From positions 1 to 34,300 of the forward strand of contig JAETPY010000024.1 in NCBI GenBank assembly GCA_021770925.1: 34,300 nucleotides of DNA. Direction: 5' to 3'. Of the stretch, positions 9,501 to 17,151 are shown one piece after another; the stretch's first letter is position 1; every line of letters starts with the position of its first letter. The position numbers and the translations under genes were made by a program. This DNA is from Erysipelotrichaceae bacterium. GTDB lineage: Bacteria > Bacillota_I > Bacilli_A > Erysipelotrichales > Coprobacillaceae. The notes beneath the pieces are model-generated. The model searched no databases. It had not been told where the DNA came from and saw only the letters and a program-made list of their open reading frames with translations.

Positions 9501-12500
9501 ACATTTACAAATATCTATGCACCTGTTGATTCAGCAATTTTTGAGGGAAGTAAAAACCTAAAAGTAACAAAAAATTTCACTGGACGTGAAAATGATGAAT
9601 GGATTGCTGGAGATATCTTCATATTTAATTTAGATATTGATAAAACTGATTCAACAACATTAGATGCTTATAATAATGGAAATATTATTTTAGGAAATGA
9701 CTTATTAGTAATTCAAAGCGGTAATAAAAATGATGCATATTTTAAAGATATAACATTCAAAACAGCAGGAACATATAAATTTACAGTAACAGAAGTAGAT
9801 ACAGGTATAGCAGGAGTAGCATATGATAATGAACCTAGAACAATTGCTGTTAATGTAAGAGATAACTATGATGGAACATTGAGAGCAGAACTTGATGAAA
9901 ATAGTGAAGCATTAGAATTTAATAATGTCTATACACCTGCTGAAGCTGTTCTTGAAGGTAATATAAATCTAAAAGTAACAAAGAATTTTACAGGACGTGG
10001 ATGGTTAGATACAGATGAATTTACATTTAAATTAACAGCAGGTAAAGAAACACAAGAAGCAATCACTGCTGGAAAAGTAATTTTGAGTATTGATACATTA
10101 ACTATCAATAAAGGAAATAAGGATAGCGCAAGCTTTGGAAATATAACATTTAAAGAAGCTGGAACATATGAATTTACGGTTAATGAAGTAGATACAGGTA
10201 TAGCAGGAGTAGCATATGATACTACACCTAGAACAATTATTGTTAATGTGACAGATAATAATAGAGGGGAATTAGAAGCAGTTATTGCTAAAGGAAATAA
10301 TGAATTAATATTTAATAATACATATGCACCTAATGCAGCTGTTCTTCAAGGAAGTACAAATCTAAAAGTAACAAAGAACTTCACAGGACGTGCAAATAAT
10401 GAATGGTTAGATAGTGATGAATTTAGATTTGCTATAAGTGCAGCTGCATATGATACCGAAACTATTGATGCCATAAAAGCTGGTGAAATTATTTTACCAG
10501 ATGAGTTAGTAATTAATAATACTAATAAAGACAGTGCAAACTTTGGTGATATTGAATTTACAAAGGCTGGAACATATAGATTTACAGTAATTGAAGTAAA
10601 AGGAAATCTTCCTGGAGTATCTTATGATAGCGAAACAAAAACAATTATTGTTAATGTAGTTGATAATAATAATGGTACAATGAAAGCTGTTCTTGTGGAA
10701 GAAAGCAATGAATTAACATTTAATAATACATATGCACCTGATACAGCTGTTCTTGAAGGAAAAACTAATTTAAAAGTAACAAAGAACTTTACAGGACGTG
10801 TAAATGACGAATGGAGAAATGATGATATTTTTGGATTTATTTTAGCGGCTGATGAAAATGATCCAGCAACTAAAGGAGCATTAGATCAAAAAAATATCGT
10901 ATTACCAGAAAATACTACATTAGTTGTAAGAAATACAAATAAAGATAGTGCATATTTTGATGGTATTACATTTAAAACAGCAGGAACTTATAAGTTTACA
11001 ATCAGAGAAGCAAAAGGTAATACACCTGGCATTACTTATGATGAAGCAATAAAGAATATTATTGTTGAAGTTATAGATGATAATACTGGAAAATTAAAGG
11101 CAAATGTCATTGAAGAAAGCGATTTGTTAACATTCGATAATACATATACACCTTTACCAGTTACTCTTGATGGAACTAAAAATCTAACAGTTACAAAAGA
11201 ATTTACAGGTCGTGTTAATAATGAATGGTTAGATACAGACATATTTACATTCAATTTAACAGCAGCTGATGAAACATTAGAAACTGGCGGTGTAGAATTC
11301 TTAGGAGCTACAGAAGTTACAGTAGATAAAAATAGTAATACTGCAAGTTTTGGTGATATCAAATTTACAAAACCTGGTGAATATACATTCAAAGTTACTG
11401 AAGTGAACGGTAATATTTCAGGTGTGGATTATGATTTAGAAGAGAGAATTATTACTGTTAAAGCAGTAGATAACAATGATGGTACAATGGATATTAGCGT
11501 TGAAGGTAATGATGCTTTAACATTTGAAAATGTTTATCGTACTAAAGATGTTGAGCTAGAAGGTAAAACAAATCTTAATATTACAAAAGTATTAGAAGGT
11601 CGTAACTGGAATGACACCGATAGTTTCACATTTAATTTAAAAGCTTCTGATGAAGTAACTAAAGCAGCTGTTAAAGCTGGAAAGATTGAGTTACCAGAAG
11701 AAACTACATTGACTTTAACAAAAGCTTTACAAACAAATAATTTTTGTGATATTACATTTAAAGAACCAGGAACTTATACATTCGAGATTTCTGAAACAAA
11801 AGGAAATATTGAAAGAGTAGGATATGATAGTCATGTAACTACAATAAATGTAGAAGTGACTGATAATAACGAAGGAGAACTTGTTGTTGCAACACCTACA
11901 GTAACTGGAGAAAAGACATTTACAAACACATATACTCCTGCTTCTGTAACAGCAGTATTAAAGGGTACAAAGGTAATGAGTGGACGTGATTTAAAAGATA
12001 CTGATAATTTTGAGTTTACAATTGAAGGTATCAATGGTGCACCAATGCCACAAGTTACAACTGTAAAAAACAATAAAGACGATATTAGTTTTGCCCCAAT
12101 TACTTATAACAAAGCTGGAATATATGAATACACAATTAGAGAAACTGGTGGATCAGCTGCTAGTGTAACTAATGACAGTGGAACAGTTCATGCAACAGTA
12201 AAAGTAACTTATGATATGGATACAGGAATTTTGATGCCTAATGTTACTTATGTAAAAGAAGGTGGAAACGGTGAAGGATTTACCTTTACAAATAAATATA
12301 TAGCTGTTCCAATTACACTTGCAAATGGATTCGCTGCTACAAAAACAGTGAATCCAACTGATGGAAATAACTATGAATTAAAAGGTGAAGAATTTGAATT
12401 TATGATCATTCCATCAAAGAATAATCCAACAAGTGATCCAATTAAAGAAACTACAGTAACAAATGATGTAAACGGAAATATAATATTTGCAGCTAATGTT

Positions 12501-13874
12501 ATATATAGTGAAGCTGGAACATATGTTTATAATGTAAAAGAAGTTAGTGGAGCTCTAGGTGGGATGAGTTATGATGATACTGTATATACAATTACAGTAA
12601 AAGTAACTGATAATCAAATTAAAGGAAGATTAGAGGCCGAAGTTTCTACGACAGTTAATGATAAGAATGTAGATAGTATTAAATTTACAAATAACTATGA
12701 TCCAAAAGTAGTTACAGCAATTATTTCAGGTAAAAAAGTGCTTAATGGAAAAGAATTAGTAGTTGATGCATTTACATTCAATATAAAAACAACTAATGGA
12801 GCACCGTTGCCAGAAAAGACTTCAACAACAAATAGTGCTGCAGGATTAGTTCAGTTTGGTGAAATCACATATGATAGACCAGGTGAATATCAGTATCAGA
12901 TTAGTGAAGTAAGCGATGGTAAAGAAGGTTATACATATGACAGTACTGTACAAAATGTAACAGTAAAAGTAACTGATGATAATGGTGAATTGAAATCAGA
13001 AATTATTAATAATGAATTTGTTTTCAATAATATATACAAAGCAAAACCAGTTATTATTGGTAGAAATACTGATATAGAAGTAGAAGCTATTAAGAAATTA
13101 GATGGACGTAAATTAAATGATAAAGAATTTGAATTTGAATTACGTGATCAAAATGGTACTGTTGTTGCAACGGCAGAAAATGATGCAAAAGGAAACTTAT
13201 ATTTTAGTAAAATTGAGTTTGAAGAACCAGGAACATATTACTTTACAATGATTGAAAAGAATAATAATTTAGGTGGAGTAACATATGATCAAAACACATA
13301 TTTATTAGAAGTAACTGTAACTGATGAAGGTGGACATTTAGGTGCTAAAGTTAGATATATTGGTGATGATAATAAAGAATTAAATACAGTGGTATTTAAT
13401 AATAGTTATAAAGCTGCACCAACAAGTATTCAATTGGGAGCTGCAAAGATATTAAGCGGAAGAGATTTAAGAGTTGATGAATTTACATTTGTATTAAAAG
13501 ATAGGGATGGAAAAGTAGTATCTAAGGCTTTAAATAATGTAAATGGATTAATTCAATTTAATAAGCTGAATTTTGAAGAAGTAGGAACATATCAATATAC
13601 TATTGCTGAAGTAATTGGTGATGATGAAACGATTATTTATGATGATTCAGTATTTATGGCTGTTGTCAACGTTACAGATGATGGTAAAGGTAATTTAAAT
13701 GCTGAGGTTAAATATGATAAGACTCCTGTCTTTACAAATGAAGTGAAAGTAAAAGATCCATCTTCTGTAAAAACTGATGATAAATATGGATATGAATATC
13801 TTGGAGCATTAACTATTTCTATATTAGGTGGAATGGCTATATATGCTCAAAGAAAGAAAAGAGTTATTAAATAG
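3528..13874 (+). CDS. Giant secreted surface protein: VWA domain plus about 19 FctA/Spy0128-like pilin repeats
   Basis: Predicted cell-surface adhesin or fibre protein of 3,448 residues. I chose ATG 3528 over ATG 3474 because AAAGAAAGGA sits about 8 bases before it and the protein then opens with a normal signal peptide (MVKSKTKK, a hydrophobic run, cleavage near ATPASA-L). A von Willebrand A domain starts near residue 112, with metal-site motif DTSGS at 119-123 and FFTDGEP near 304-310. From about residue 745 to 3400 come one Cna-like module and about 19 pilin-type modules of roughly 110-145 residues. Each has a Lys in a KVTK-like strand, a Glu in a FTVTE-like strand and an Asn in a FNNTY-like strand, the trio that forms intramolecular isopeptide bonds in Spy0128. 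The tail has VKTDD (3414-3418), a membrane helix and a basic end (QRKKRVIK). Ligand and host role are unknown. Confidence 0.9.
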   Translation: MVKSKTKKVLTVIASTSLIISLVVALIVSFATPASALTSIADDSTITSWENTTGSNTKNIGRIWTDKTVSTNSIKLQQIDLTVNKSADEDFLIALSALSSAAKVTGETNVPLDIVLVLDTSGSMGDSIVENSTYQQALDTSNQYSDAYSKRDNLYVLDDGEYYKLSVSRQNRNYTISYTINGQTKYLARNAQNARLNTVLYELKTITKMTALKNAVNSFIDKTAEMNGSITNSNDKHQIGVVTYASSANTRQNLTVCEDQTANTLKNTINNLSANGSTGADYAMENTTEVLKSARNNAKKIVIFFTDGEPNHYSGFDQNVANNAINKAKSLKDNGVLIYSIGIFDEADPSNTTQRFNAYMHAMSSNYPNATSYTNLGEYTSDNNKEYYKAATNSSELNNIFNEIASDISEQEASSPTEITQGSDPSRGGYITFTDELGSYMEISNFKSIVFEYKNYTLTDKESDGNTDTYIFNHDVEGNAVHPNGNLKDILIKVQKSQNDKQGDIVTVQIPANLIPLRYYEVGIDKDGKATTKITEAYPLRVFYGVKLKEEVKAKLGNPDAELQQYINENTDKNGNIKFYANAWNKNDNDEDFKVTASFAPAATNDFYYFVQDKTLYTDKNCTEVAKAPIDVSGNTTYYYQRTYYEVGKSEPQNNIVEVPGNSNLILNASAKVDSEGNLYVPKGTPRLTSLYYFRQDKENNSTETASYVNRPTWAGLNNNMDAGIGDSVSVGLGNNGVMSVELPGKLTVGKTVENAEGHQAPENDIFTFTLNLTASANSELAKSYKAQIFNRAGEKVGEEFNIKNSDTFELQNGQTISIYGIEAGTGYTVTEMNKTGYISNSVNEKGTIEANETSVVSFNNKYKAESVIVKGDIAFKAQKNYNAWQNVPETFEFVMESYDNAPLPEEVIGNEVIKKVSNGNVFNFGDIEYTKPGEYNYIIYERTPAQEDQKPGISYSGAVYEVKVTVTDNNGQLYAESEMKKMHDVDGKEIENPIEVEDNVAVIENEFNANSVSEGPLALKKYTDYTGSNPLKDGMFSFKMKALTENAPLPNDMHPDDDGYVYVMNVGTSIGFGKMTFTAKHANQVFEYEISEVIPENPINGMNYDDAVYRVKMNVSVEEIHDVPTVVVKTIYCNAAGEPLSSDKLINDRLVFENSYKADSVILSGETAIKGIKTLNGRDMQDNESFEFELSAANANTQKAINDKSVIIPENNATVSGVKNNQQAEFSFENIEFSKIGTYEFNIKETDIPDEDGNGMTYDRGTDIVKVIVKDNNGHLEAEVVYNNGSTKQAEFVNKYKASISYGSVGGLKVSKKLTGRTMEAREFAFTIAKEGTEEPDIMPGDASFTNGRRGDGIVYETTKLSNLEFTQDDAGKTYYYIVDEVEPVEDENMSKPGIQKSGVTYDQSQYRVAIQVSDNGDGTLDIVTSITKIKNSEGIKVCEKVGSSILFENTYASDQPAIFDGNTNLKVEKLLVGRDENNSWLNTDKFKFKLDIDKSDETTVNALNNGDISLPNNHNEIEITGNDLIKEASFGDISFNKVGIYKFIVTEISDDKLQGIEYSSEVKNIEVVISDNLDGSLTAVKGINSDTLFFQNIYSIDNYILEGSANLKVTKELAGRDWQDRDSFSFLLSGNDEVTNAAIENKDIILPDNADEITITNSNETKSATFGDIIIKKPGTYKFRISEDASDPINGITYADAKEITVKAIDNGDGRLNVSVSGNTENDLTFTNTYTADSAALKGESDLKVAKVLNGREWLDTDEFKFKLELADNETVFAENDEKITLTSRTLTITKENKDNASFGDIIFNEVGKYKFTVSEEKGNIPGIEYDTDLKTIVVNVIDNKDGTLSAVIVAEESDELIFNNTYTPVSATLTGETDLIVTKVLNGRDWNDDDVFTFNLTAGNIDTQKAVDKNEIVLENTEAEINKNNQSANFGDIKFTKAGEYVFKVTEKAGNIKGITYDLSEKYIFVNVTDDNNGNLAASINREESSLLTFTNIYAPVDSAIFEGSKNLKVTKNFTGRENDEWIAGDIFIFNLDIDKTDSTTLDAYNNGNIILGNDLLVIQSGNKNDAYFKDITFKTAGTYKFTVTEVDTGIAGVAYDNEPRTIAVNVRDNYDGTLRAELDENSEALEFNNVYTPAEAVLEGNINLKVTKNFTGRGWLDTDEFTFKLTAGKETQEAITAGKVILSIDTLTINKGNKDSASFGNITFKEAGTYEFTVNEVDTGIAGVAYDTTPRTIIVNVTDNNRGELEAVIAKGNNELIFNNTYAPNAAVLQGSTNLKVTKNFTGRANNEWLDSDEFRFAISAAAYDTETIDAIKAGEIILPDELVINNTNKDSANFGDIEFTKAGTYRFTVIEVKGNLPGVSYDSETKTIIVNVVDNNNGTMKAVLVEESNELTFNNTYAPDTAVLEGKTNLKVTKNFTGRVNDEWRNDDIFGFILAADENDPATKGALDQKNIVLPENTTLVVRNTNKDSAYFDGITFKTAGTYKFTIREAKGNTPGITYDEAIKNIIVEVIDDNTGKLKANVIEESDLLTFDNTYTPLPVTLDGTKNLTVTKEFTGRVNNEWLDTDIFTFNLTAADETLETGGVEFLGATEVTVDKNSNTASFGDIKFTKPGEYTFKVTEVNGNISGVDYDLEERIITVKAVDNNDGTMDISVEGNDALTFENVYRTKDVELEGKTNLNITKVLEGRNWNDTDSFTFNLKASDEVTKAAVKAGKIELPEETTLTLTKALQTNNFCDITFKEPGTYTFEISETKGNIERVGYDSHVTTINVEVTDNNEGELVVATPTVTGEKTFTNTYTPASVTAVLKGTKVMSGRDLKDTDNFEFTIEGINGAPMPQVTTVKNNKDDISFAPITYNKAGIYEYTIRETGGSAASVTNDSGTVHATVKVTYDMDTGILMPNVTYVKEGGNGEGFTFTNKYIAVPITLANGFAATKTVNPTDGNNYELKGEEFEFMIIPSKNNPTSDPIKETTVTNDVNGNIIFAANVIYSEAGTYVYNVKEVSGALGGMSYDDTVYTITVKVTDNQIKGRLEAEVSTTVNDKNVDSIKFTNNYDPKVVTAIISGKKVLNGKELVVDAFTFNIKTTNGAPLPEKTSTTNSAAGLVQFGEITYDRPGEYQYQISEVSDGKEGYTYDSTVQNVTVKVTDDNGELKSEIINNEFVFNNIYKAKPVIIGRNTDIEVEAIKKLDGRKLNDKEFEFELRDQNGTVVATAENDAKGNLYFSKIEFEEPGTYYFTMIEKNNNLGGVTYDQNTYLLEVTVTDEGGHLGAKVRYIGDDNKELNTVVFNNSYKAAPTSIQLGAAKILSGRDLRVDEFTFVLKDRDGKVVSKALNNVNGLIQFNKLNFEEVGTYQYTIAEVIGDDETIIYDDSVFMAVVNVTDDGKGNLNAEVKYDKTPVFTNEVKVKDPSSVKTDDKYGYEYLGALTISILGGMAIYAQRKKRVIK
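5756..13740 (+). repeat. Tandem array of isopeptide-type pilin modules within the giant surface gene
   Basis: About 19 coding repeats. The central, most alike group runs from about 7900 to 11940, with module starts near 9540, 9951, 10344, 10752 and 11166 (periods of 393-414 bases). Module signature: LKVTKNFTGR, then DIFTFNL-like, ASFGDIxFTKAGTYxFTVTE, GVxYD, a VNVxDNNxGTL strand and LxFNNTYxP. Outer modules are more diverged. Modules 9 and 10 share a 37-bp identical stretch (9792-9828 and 10185-10221), 393 bases apart. Confidence 0.85.
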
Positions 13875-13913
13875 AATATTGTTTAAAAACTAATAAAGCT
13901 CAATTAATTATAA

Positions 13914-13957
13914 AAAGGTCTGTAAAGGGTATTTGGACTCTCTATGGGCCTTTCTTT
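13914..13957 (+). terminator. Probable terminator after the giant surface gene
   Basis: A 7-bp stem (13914-13920 with 13947-13953, one G-T pair) is followed by a T-rich tract (TTTCTTTT). The loop is long (about 26 bases), so this is moderate evidence. The following 13960-14323 is AT-rich and shows no gene; TTGACA (14276-14281) and TATAAT (14292-14297) just before the malic enzyme gene are only 10 bp apart and so do not form a normal promoter. Confidence 0.5.
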
Positions 13958-14323
13958 TGTGTCAATTAAAGTGTGTAAGTTTTCATATAATTATTTAAAT
14001 ATTCAAATATCAATTGTTGGCTTATCGATAATATTTTTTGATTATAGCTTTTTTATTCGATTTGTTAATATCTAATATGCTGTAAAAATAACATTTATTG
14101 TTTATTGGGATATATTTCTCTTACGGTAAATTGAATTATGAACTTTTACATATAATCTAAATAAAGAGTTGAATAAGATAATTTTTGTAGTTTAAGATAT
14201 TTTATTATTTGAAATTAGTTATGTTATTATTAATATAAATATTTTTATAAAAAGCTTTTTGAATATGGTTTAATTTTGACAAAAACAGCGGTATAATAAA
14301 AAAGCAGAAAGAAGGAATTAGAA

Positions 14324-15499
14324 ATGGATTATAAACAAGAAGCACTAAATTTACATGAAAAATTACGCGGTAAATTAGAAATTAAATCACGTGTAACACT
14401 AAAAAATAAAGATGAATTAGCTTTGGCTTATACTCCTGGAGTAGCTCAGCCATGTTTGGAAATCAAAAAAGATATTAATAAAAGCTTTACTTTAACACGA
14501 AGATGGAATACGGTTGCAGTTATTACAGATGGCAGTGCAGTGTTAGGATTAGGAGATATTGGTCCAGAAGCGGGAATGCCGGTTATGGAAGGGAAATGTG
14601 TTTTATTTAAAGAATTTGGTGATGTAGATGCTATTCCTTTATGTATTAGAAGCAAAGATGTAAACGAAATTGTTAAAACTATTGCTTTATTATCAGGAAG
14701 CTTTGGAGGAATAAATTTAGAAGATATTAGTGCACCACGATGCTTTGAAATAGAAAAACGTTTAAAAGAGGTTTGTGATATTCCTGTATTTCATGATGAT
14801 CAGCATGGTACAGCAATCGTTGTTAGTGCTGCGTTAATAAATGCTTTAAAATTAACAGATAAAAAAATCGAGGAAATAAAAGTAGTTCAAAATGGACCAG
14901 GAGCTGCAGGAACAGCAATTATTAAAATGTTACAAACATTAGGGGTTAAAGACATTATTGCTGTTGATGAGCATGGTATTTTATCTTCAGAAAGAGAAAT
15001 GGGTTTAGAAGGTCAAAAAGAAGAATTAGCTAATATAACTAATCCACGTAAAGTCAAAGGCGGTTTAAAAGAGGCGCTGGTTGGTGCTGATGTTTTTATT
15101 GGAACAAGTGTTGCTAATTGTCTTCAAAGTGAAATGATTAAAACAATGAATTCAAAACCGATTATTTTTGCACTAGCAAATCCAGTTCCTGAAATTTTAC
15201 CTGAAAAAGCAAAAGAGAGTGGTGCTATGGTTATTTGTACAGGACGCAGTGATTATCCAAATCAGGTTAATAATGTCTTGGTTTTTCCCGGTGTGTTTAG
15301 AGGTGCGTTAGATGTTCAGGCATCACAGATTACAGAACACATGAAAATTGCAGCAGCTCATGCAATTGCCGAAATATTAGATGAAAAAGAATTATCAATA
15401 GATAATGTTCTACCATCAATTTTTGATTCTCGAGTTAAAAAGGCTGTAAGTGAAGCCGTAAAAAAGGCCGCAGTTGAAGATGGGGTAAATCGAATTTAG
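14324..15499 (+). CDS. Malic enzyme (malate dehydrogenase, oxaloacetate-decarboxylating), short bacterial type
   Basis: Converts malate to pyruvate and CO2 with reduction of NAD(P)+, in the cytoplasm. The 391-residue length fits the short bacterial class without the phosphotransacetylase-like extension. Visible signatures are LAYTPGVAQPC with the catalytic Tyr36, VITDGSAVLGLGDIGPEAGMPVMEGK with Lys91, the metal-binding segment FHDDQHGTAIV, and a Rossmann loop NGPGAAGTAI where GAGAAG is more usual. A GAAGGAAT ribosome-binding site precedes ATG 14324. The stop codon overlaps the ribosome-binding site of the next gene, suggesting cotranscription with the pseudouridine synthase, though no functional link is obvious. 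Cofactor preference cannot be read from the sequence. Confidence 0.94.
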   Translation: MDYKQEALNLHEKLRGKLEIKSRVTLKNKDELALAYTPGVAQPCLEIKKDINKSFTLTRRWNTVAVITDGSAVLGLGDIGPEAGMPVMEGKCVLFKEFGDVDAIPLCIRSKDVNEIVKTIALLSGSFGGINLEDISAPRCFEIEKRLKEVCDIPVFHDDQHGTAIVVSAALINALKLTDKKIEEIKVVQNGPGAAGTAIIKMLQTLGVKDIIAVDEHGILSSEREMGLEGQKEELANITNPRKVKGGLKEALVGADVFIGTSVANCLQSEMIKTMNSKPIIFALANPVPEILPEKAKESGAMVICTGRSDYPNQVNNVLVFPGVFRGALDVQASQITEHMKIAAAHAIAEILDEKELSIDNVLPSIFDSRVKKAVSEAVKKAAVEDGVNRI

Positions 15500-15510
15500 G
15501 AGGAAATTGT

Positions 15511-16197
15511 ATTAAAGAATTATATTATGTTTTAATGAAAAATAAGCTAGGTAATGTTAAAAAATGTAAAACTTTGGTTAAACACGGACTAATTAAAGTA
15601 AATGATGAGATAATTACGAATGTTAAGTATTTAGTAAATAAAGATGATAAGATAACTTATAATAATATCAAGTTAGAAGCACAGCCCTTTAGTTATTATA
15701 TGATGAATAAGCCGGCAGGATATATTTGTGCAAATAAGGATATTAAAGAAAAATGTGTTATTGATTTGATTAATAATAAAGTATGTTATTGTTTAGGAAG
15801 ATTAGATAAGGATACAACTGGATTATTGATCATAACTGATGATCCAACCCTTTCAAAAAAATTGCTTTTACCACAAAATCATATTGAAAAAAAATATTTA
15901 GTAAAAACTAAAGAAAGACTGGATAATAATTTAATCAAATTATTTAAAAGTAAAATTATAATTGATCAGGATATTAAATGTTTACCAGCCAAATTGGAAA
16001 TTATCGATGATTATCACTGTTTTGTAACAATTAGCGAAGGAAAATATCATCAAATAAAAAAAATGTTTTTATCTTGTGATAATCAGGTCATTAGCCTAAA
16101 AAGAATTACATTTGCGGGGATAAAATTAGACGAGTGTTTAGATTATGGTGAATATCGAAACTTAACAGATACAGAATTAAATCAGCTGCTTGTTTAA
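15511..16197 (+). CDS. RsuA/RluB-family pseudouridine synthase (possible ATT start)
   Basis: Isomerises a specific uridine in rRNA to pseudouridine. It has an N-terminal S4 RNA-binding domain and a catalytic domain with LGRLDKDTTGLL, whose first Asp (codon near 15805) is the expected catalytic residue. Starting at ATG 15535 gives 220 residues but cuts off the first part of the S4 domain. The frame is open further upstream, and residues from 15511 (IKELYYVLMKN...) restore the usual spacing of about 30 residues to the GLIKVN motif. ATT at 15511 lies 7 bases after a perfect AGGAGG (15498-15503), whereas ATG 15535 has no ribosome-binding site at proper distance. I therefore favour an ATT start; ATG 15535 is the conservative choice. 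The family is clear, the rRNA target (16S U516 or 23S) is not. Confidence 0.88.
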   Translation: MKELYYVLMKNKLGNVKKCKTLVKHGLIKVNDEIITNVKYLVNKDDKITYNNIKLEAQPFSYYMMNKPAGYICANKDIKEKCVIDLINNKVCYCLGRLDKDTTGLLIITDDPTLSKKLLLPQNHIEKKYLVKTKERLDNNLIKLFKSKIIIDQDIKCLPAKLEIIDDYHCFVTISEGKYHQIKKMFLSCDNQVISLKRITFAGIKLDECLDYGEYRNLTDTELNQLLV

Positions 16198-16214
16198 AAT
16201 ATAATTATGTAATT

Positions 16215-16246
16215 AAAGATTGACTGCATCTTCAGTCAATCTTTTT
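16215..16246 (+). terminator. Rho-independent terminator after the pseudouridine synthase
   Basis: A perfect 12-bp stem (16215-16226 with 16233-16244) with a 6-base loop ends in a run of T. It closes the malic enzyme-pseudouridine synthase unit. Confidence 0.88.
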
Positions 16247-16264
16247 AATAACTATTAAAAAGAC

Positions 16265-16335
16265 TGACATCTAATAATGATAATGCATTTTTATTATTAG
16301 ACGCGTTATTTGTATAACAATTACAAATAACTAGA
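16265..16335 (+). other. Two consecutive hairpins in the intergenic region before the HAD gene
   Basis: A 9-bp stem (16270-16278 with 16293-16301) is followed at once by a 10-bp perfect stem (16305-16314 with 16322-16331, 7-base loop). Neither is followed by a T run, so they are not standard terminators. The rest of 16336-16500 shows only AT-rich DNA and a GGAGG ribosome-binding site before 16505. I do not recognise a riboswitch class. Confidence 0.4.
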
Positions 16336-16504
16336 AAATCTGTTATCAATTGTTTTAGCTGGTAAAAAACAGAAAAAGTATAATATTTACTAATATATTT
16401 TAAATATAAAAGCTAGTTAATAGCTATCCGGTTTTATTATTAGGATGATATAAATAGTAATGGATTAATGAATATGTTAAAATAGATATGCTGGAGGAAT
16501 TAAA

Positions 16505-17131
16505 ATGAAGAAGTATAAAGCTATAATTTATGATATTGATGGAACGATTTTAGATACTTTAAAAATGAATATGATTCCATTGATGAGAATTATTGAAGAA
16601 GAAACTGGTAAAAAAATTACTTTTGAAGAAGTATTAAAATATTCAGCAGCACCAGGATTGAAGACGATGGTCGATTTAAATATAAAAGATATAGAAGGTA
16701 CTTATGCTCGCTGGGTTAAATATGTTAATGAGTATGAAGATGGAGCAGCTTTGTATGATGGTTTTGAAGAGGTTTTTAAAGAGCTTGATGGAAAAATAAT
16801 TCAAGCGATTGTTTCATCTAAAATGGCTAAGCAGTACCAGATTGATGTTGTAGAAAAAGGAATTGATAAATATATTAAAGTAGCTGTTTTAGCTGATGAT
16901 ACTAAAAAGCATAAACCTGATCCTGAACCGATTTTTAAATGTTTAAAACAAATTGATATTATGCCTGAAGATGCAATTTTTATTGGTGATTCATTTAGTG
17001 ATTATCAAGCAGCAAATAACGCTGGTGTTGATTTTGGATATGCGGTTTGGGGCAGTGTTTCAAATGAGGGAATAGATGAACCAACTTATATATTCAATCA
17101 TCCTCTAGAGTTATTAAAATTAGTGGATTAA
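16505..17131 (+). CDS. HAD-superfamily phosphatase (Gph/PpaX-like)
   Basis: Predicted cytoplasmic phosphohydrolase of 208 residues with a helical cap after motif I. HAD motifs are complete: YDIDGTILDT (nucleophile Asp and general acid Asp near the N terminus), IVSSKM as motif II, the Lys in KKHKPDPEP as motif III, and FIGDSFSDYQAANNAG as motif IV. This pattern fits phosphoglycolate phosphatase or pyrophosphatase PpaX relatives; the substrate cannot be assigned. A GGAGG site precedes ATG 16505. Only 20 bases separate it from the SPFH gene, so it probably leads a four-gene operon. Confidence 0.88.
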   Translation: MKKYKAIIYDIDGTILDTLKMNMIPLMRIIEEETGKKITFEEVLKYSAAPGLKTMVDLNIKDIEGTYARWVKYVNEYEDGAALYDGFEEVFKELDGKIIQAIVSSKMAKQYQIDVVEKGIDKYIKVAVLADDTKKHKPDPEPIFKCLKQIDIMPEDAIFIGDSFSDYQAANNAGVDFGYAVWGSVSNEGIDEPTYIFNHPLELLKLVD

Positions 17132-17151
17132 ATTGAAAGGAGAAAAATATT

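Noticed and set aside
5756-13740. CRISPR or non-coding repeat array
   Set aside because: Repeats are coding, about 400 bases long, diverged and in frame.
14276-14297. TTGACA ... TATAAT as malic enzyme promoter
   Set aside because: Spacing of 10 bp is too short; the TATAAT alone may be used with an unseen -35.
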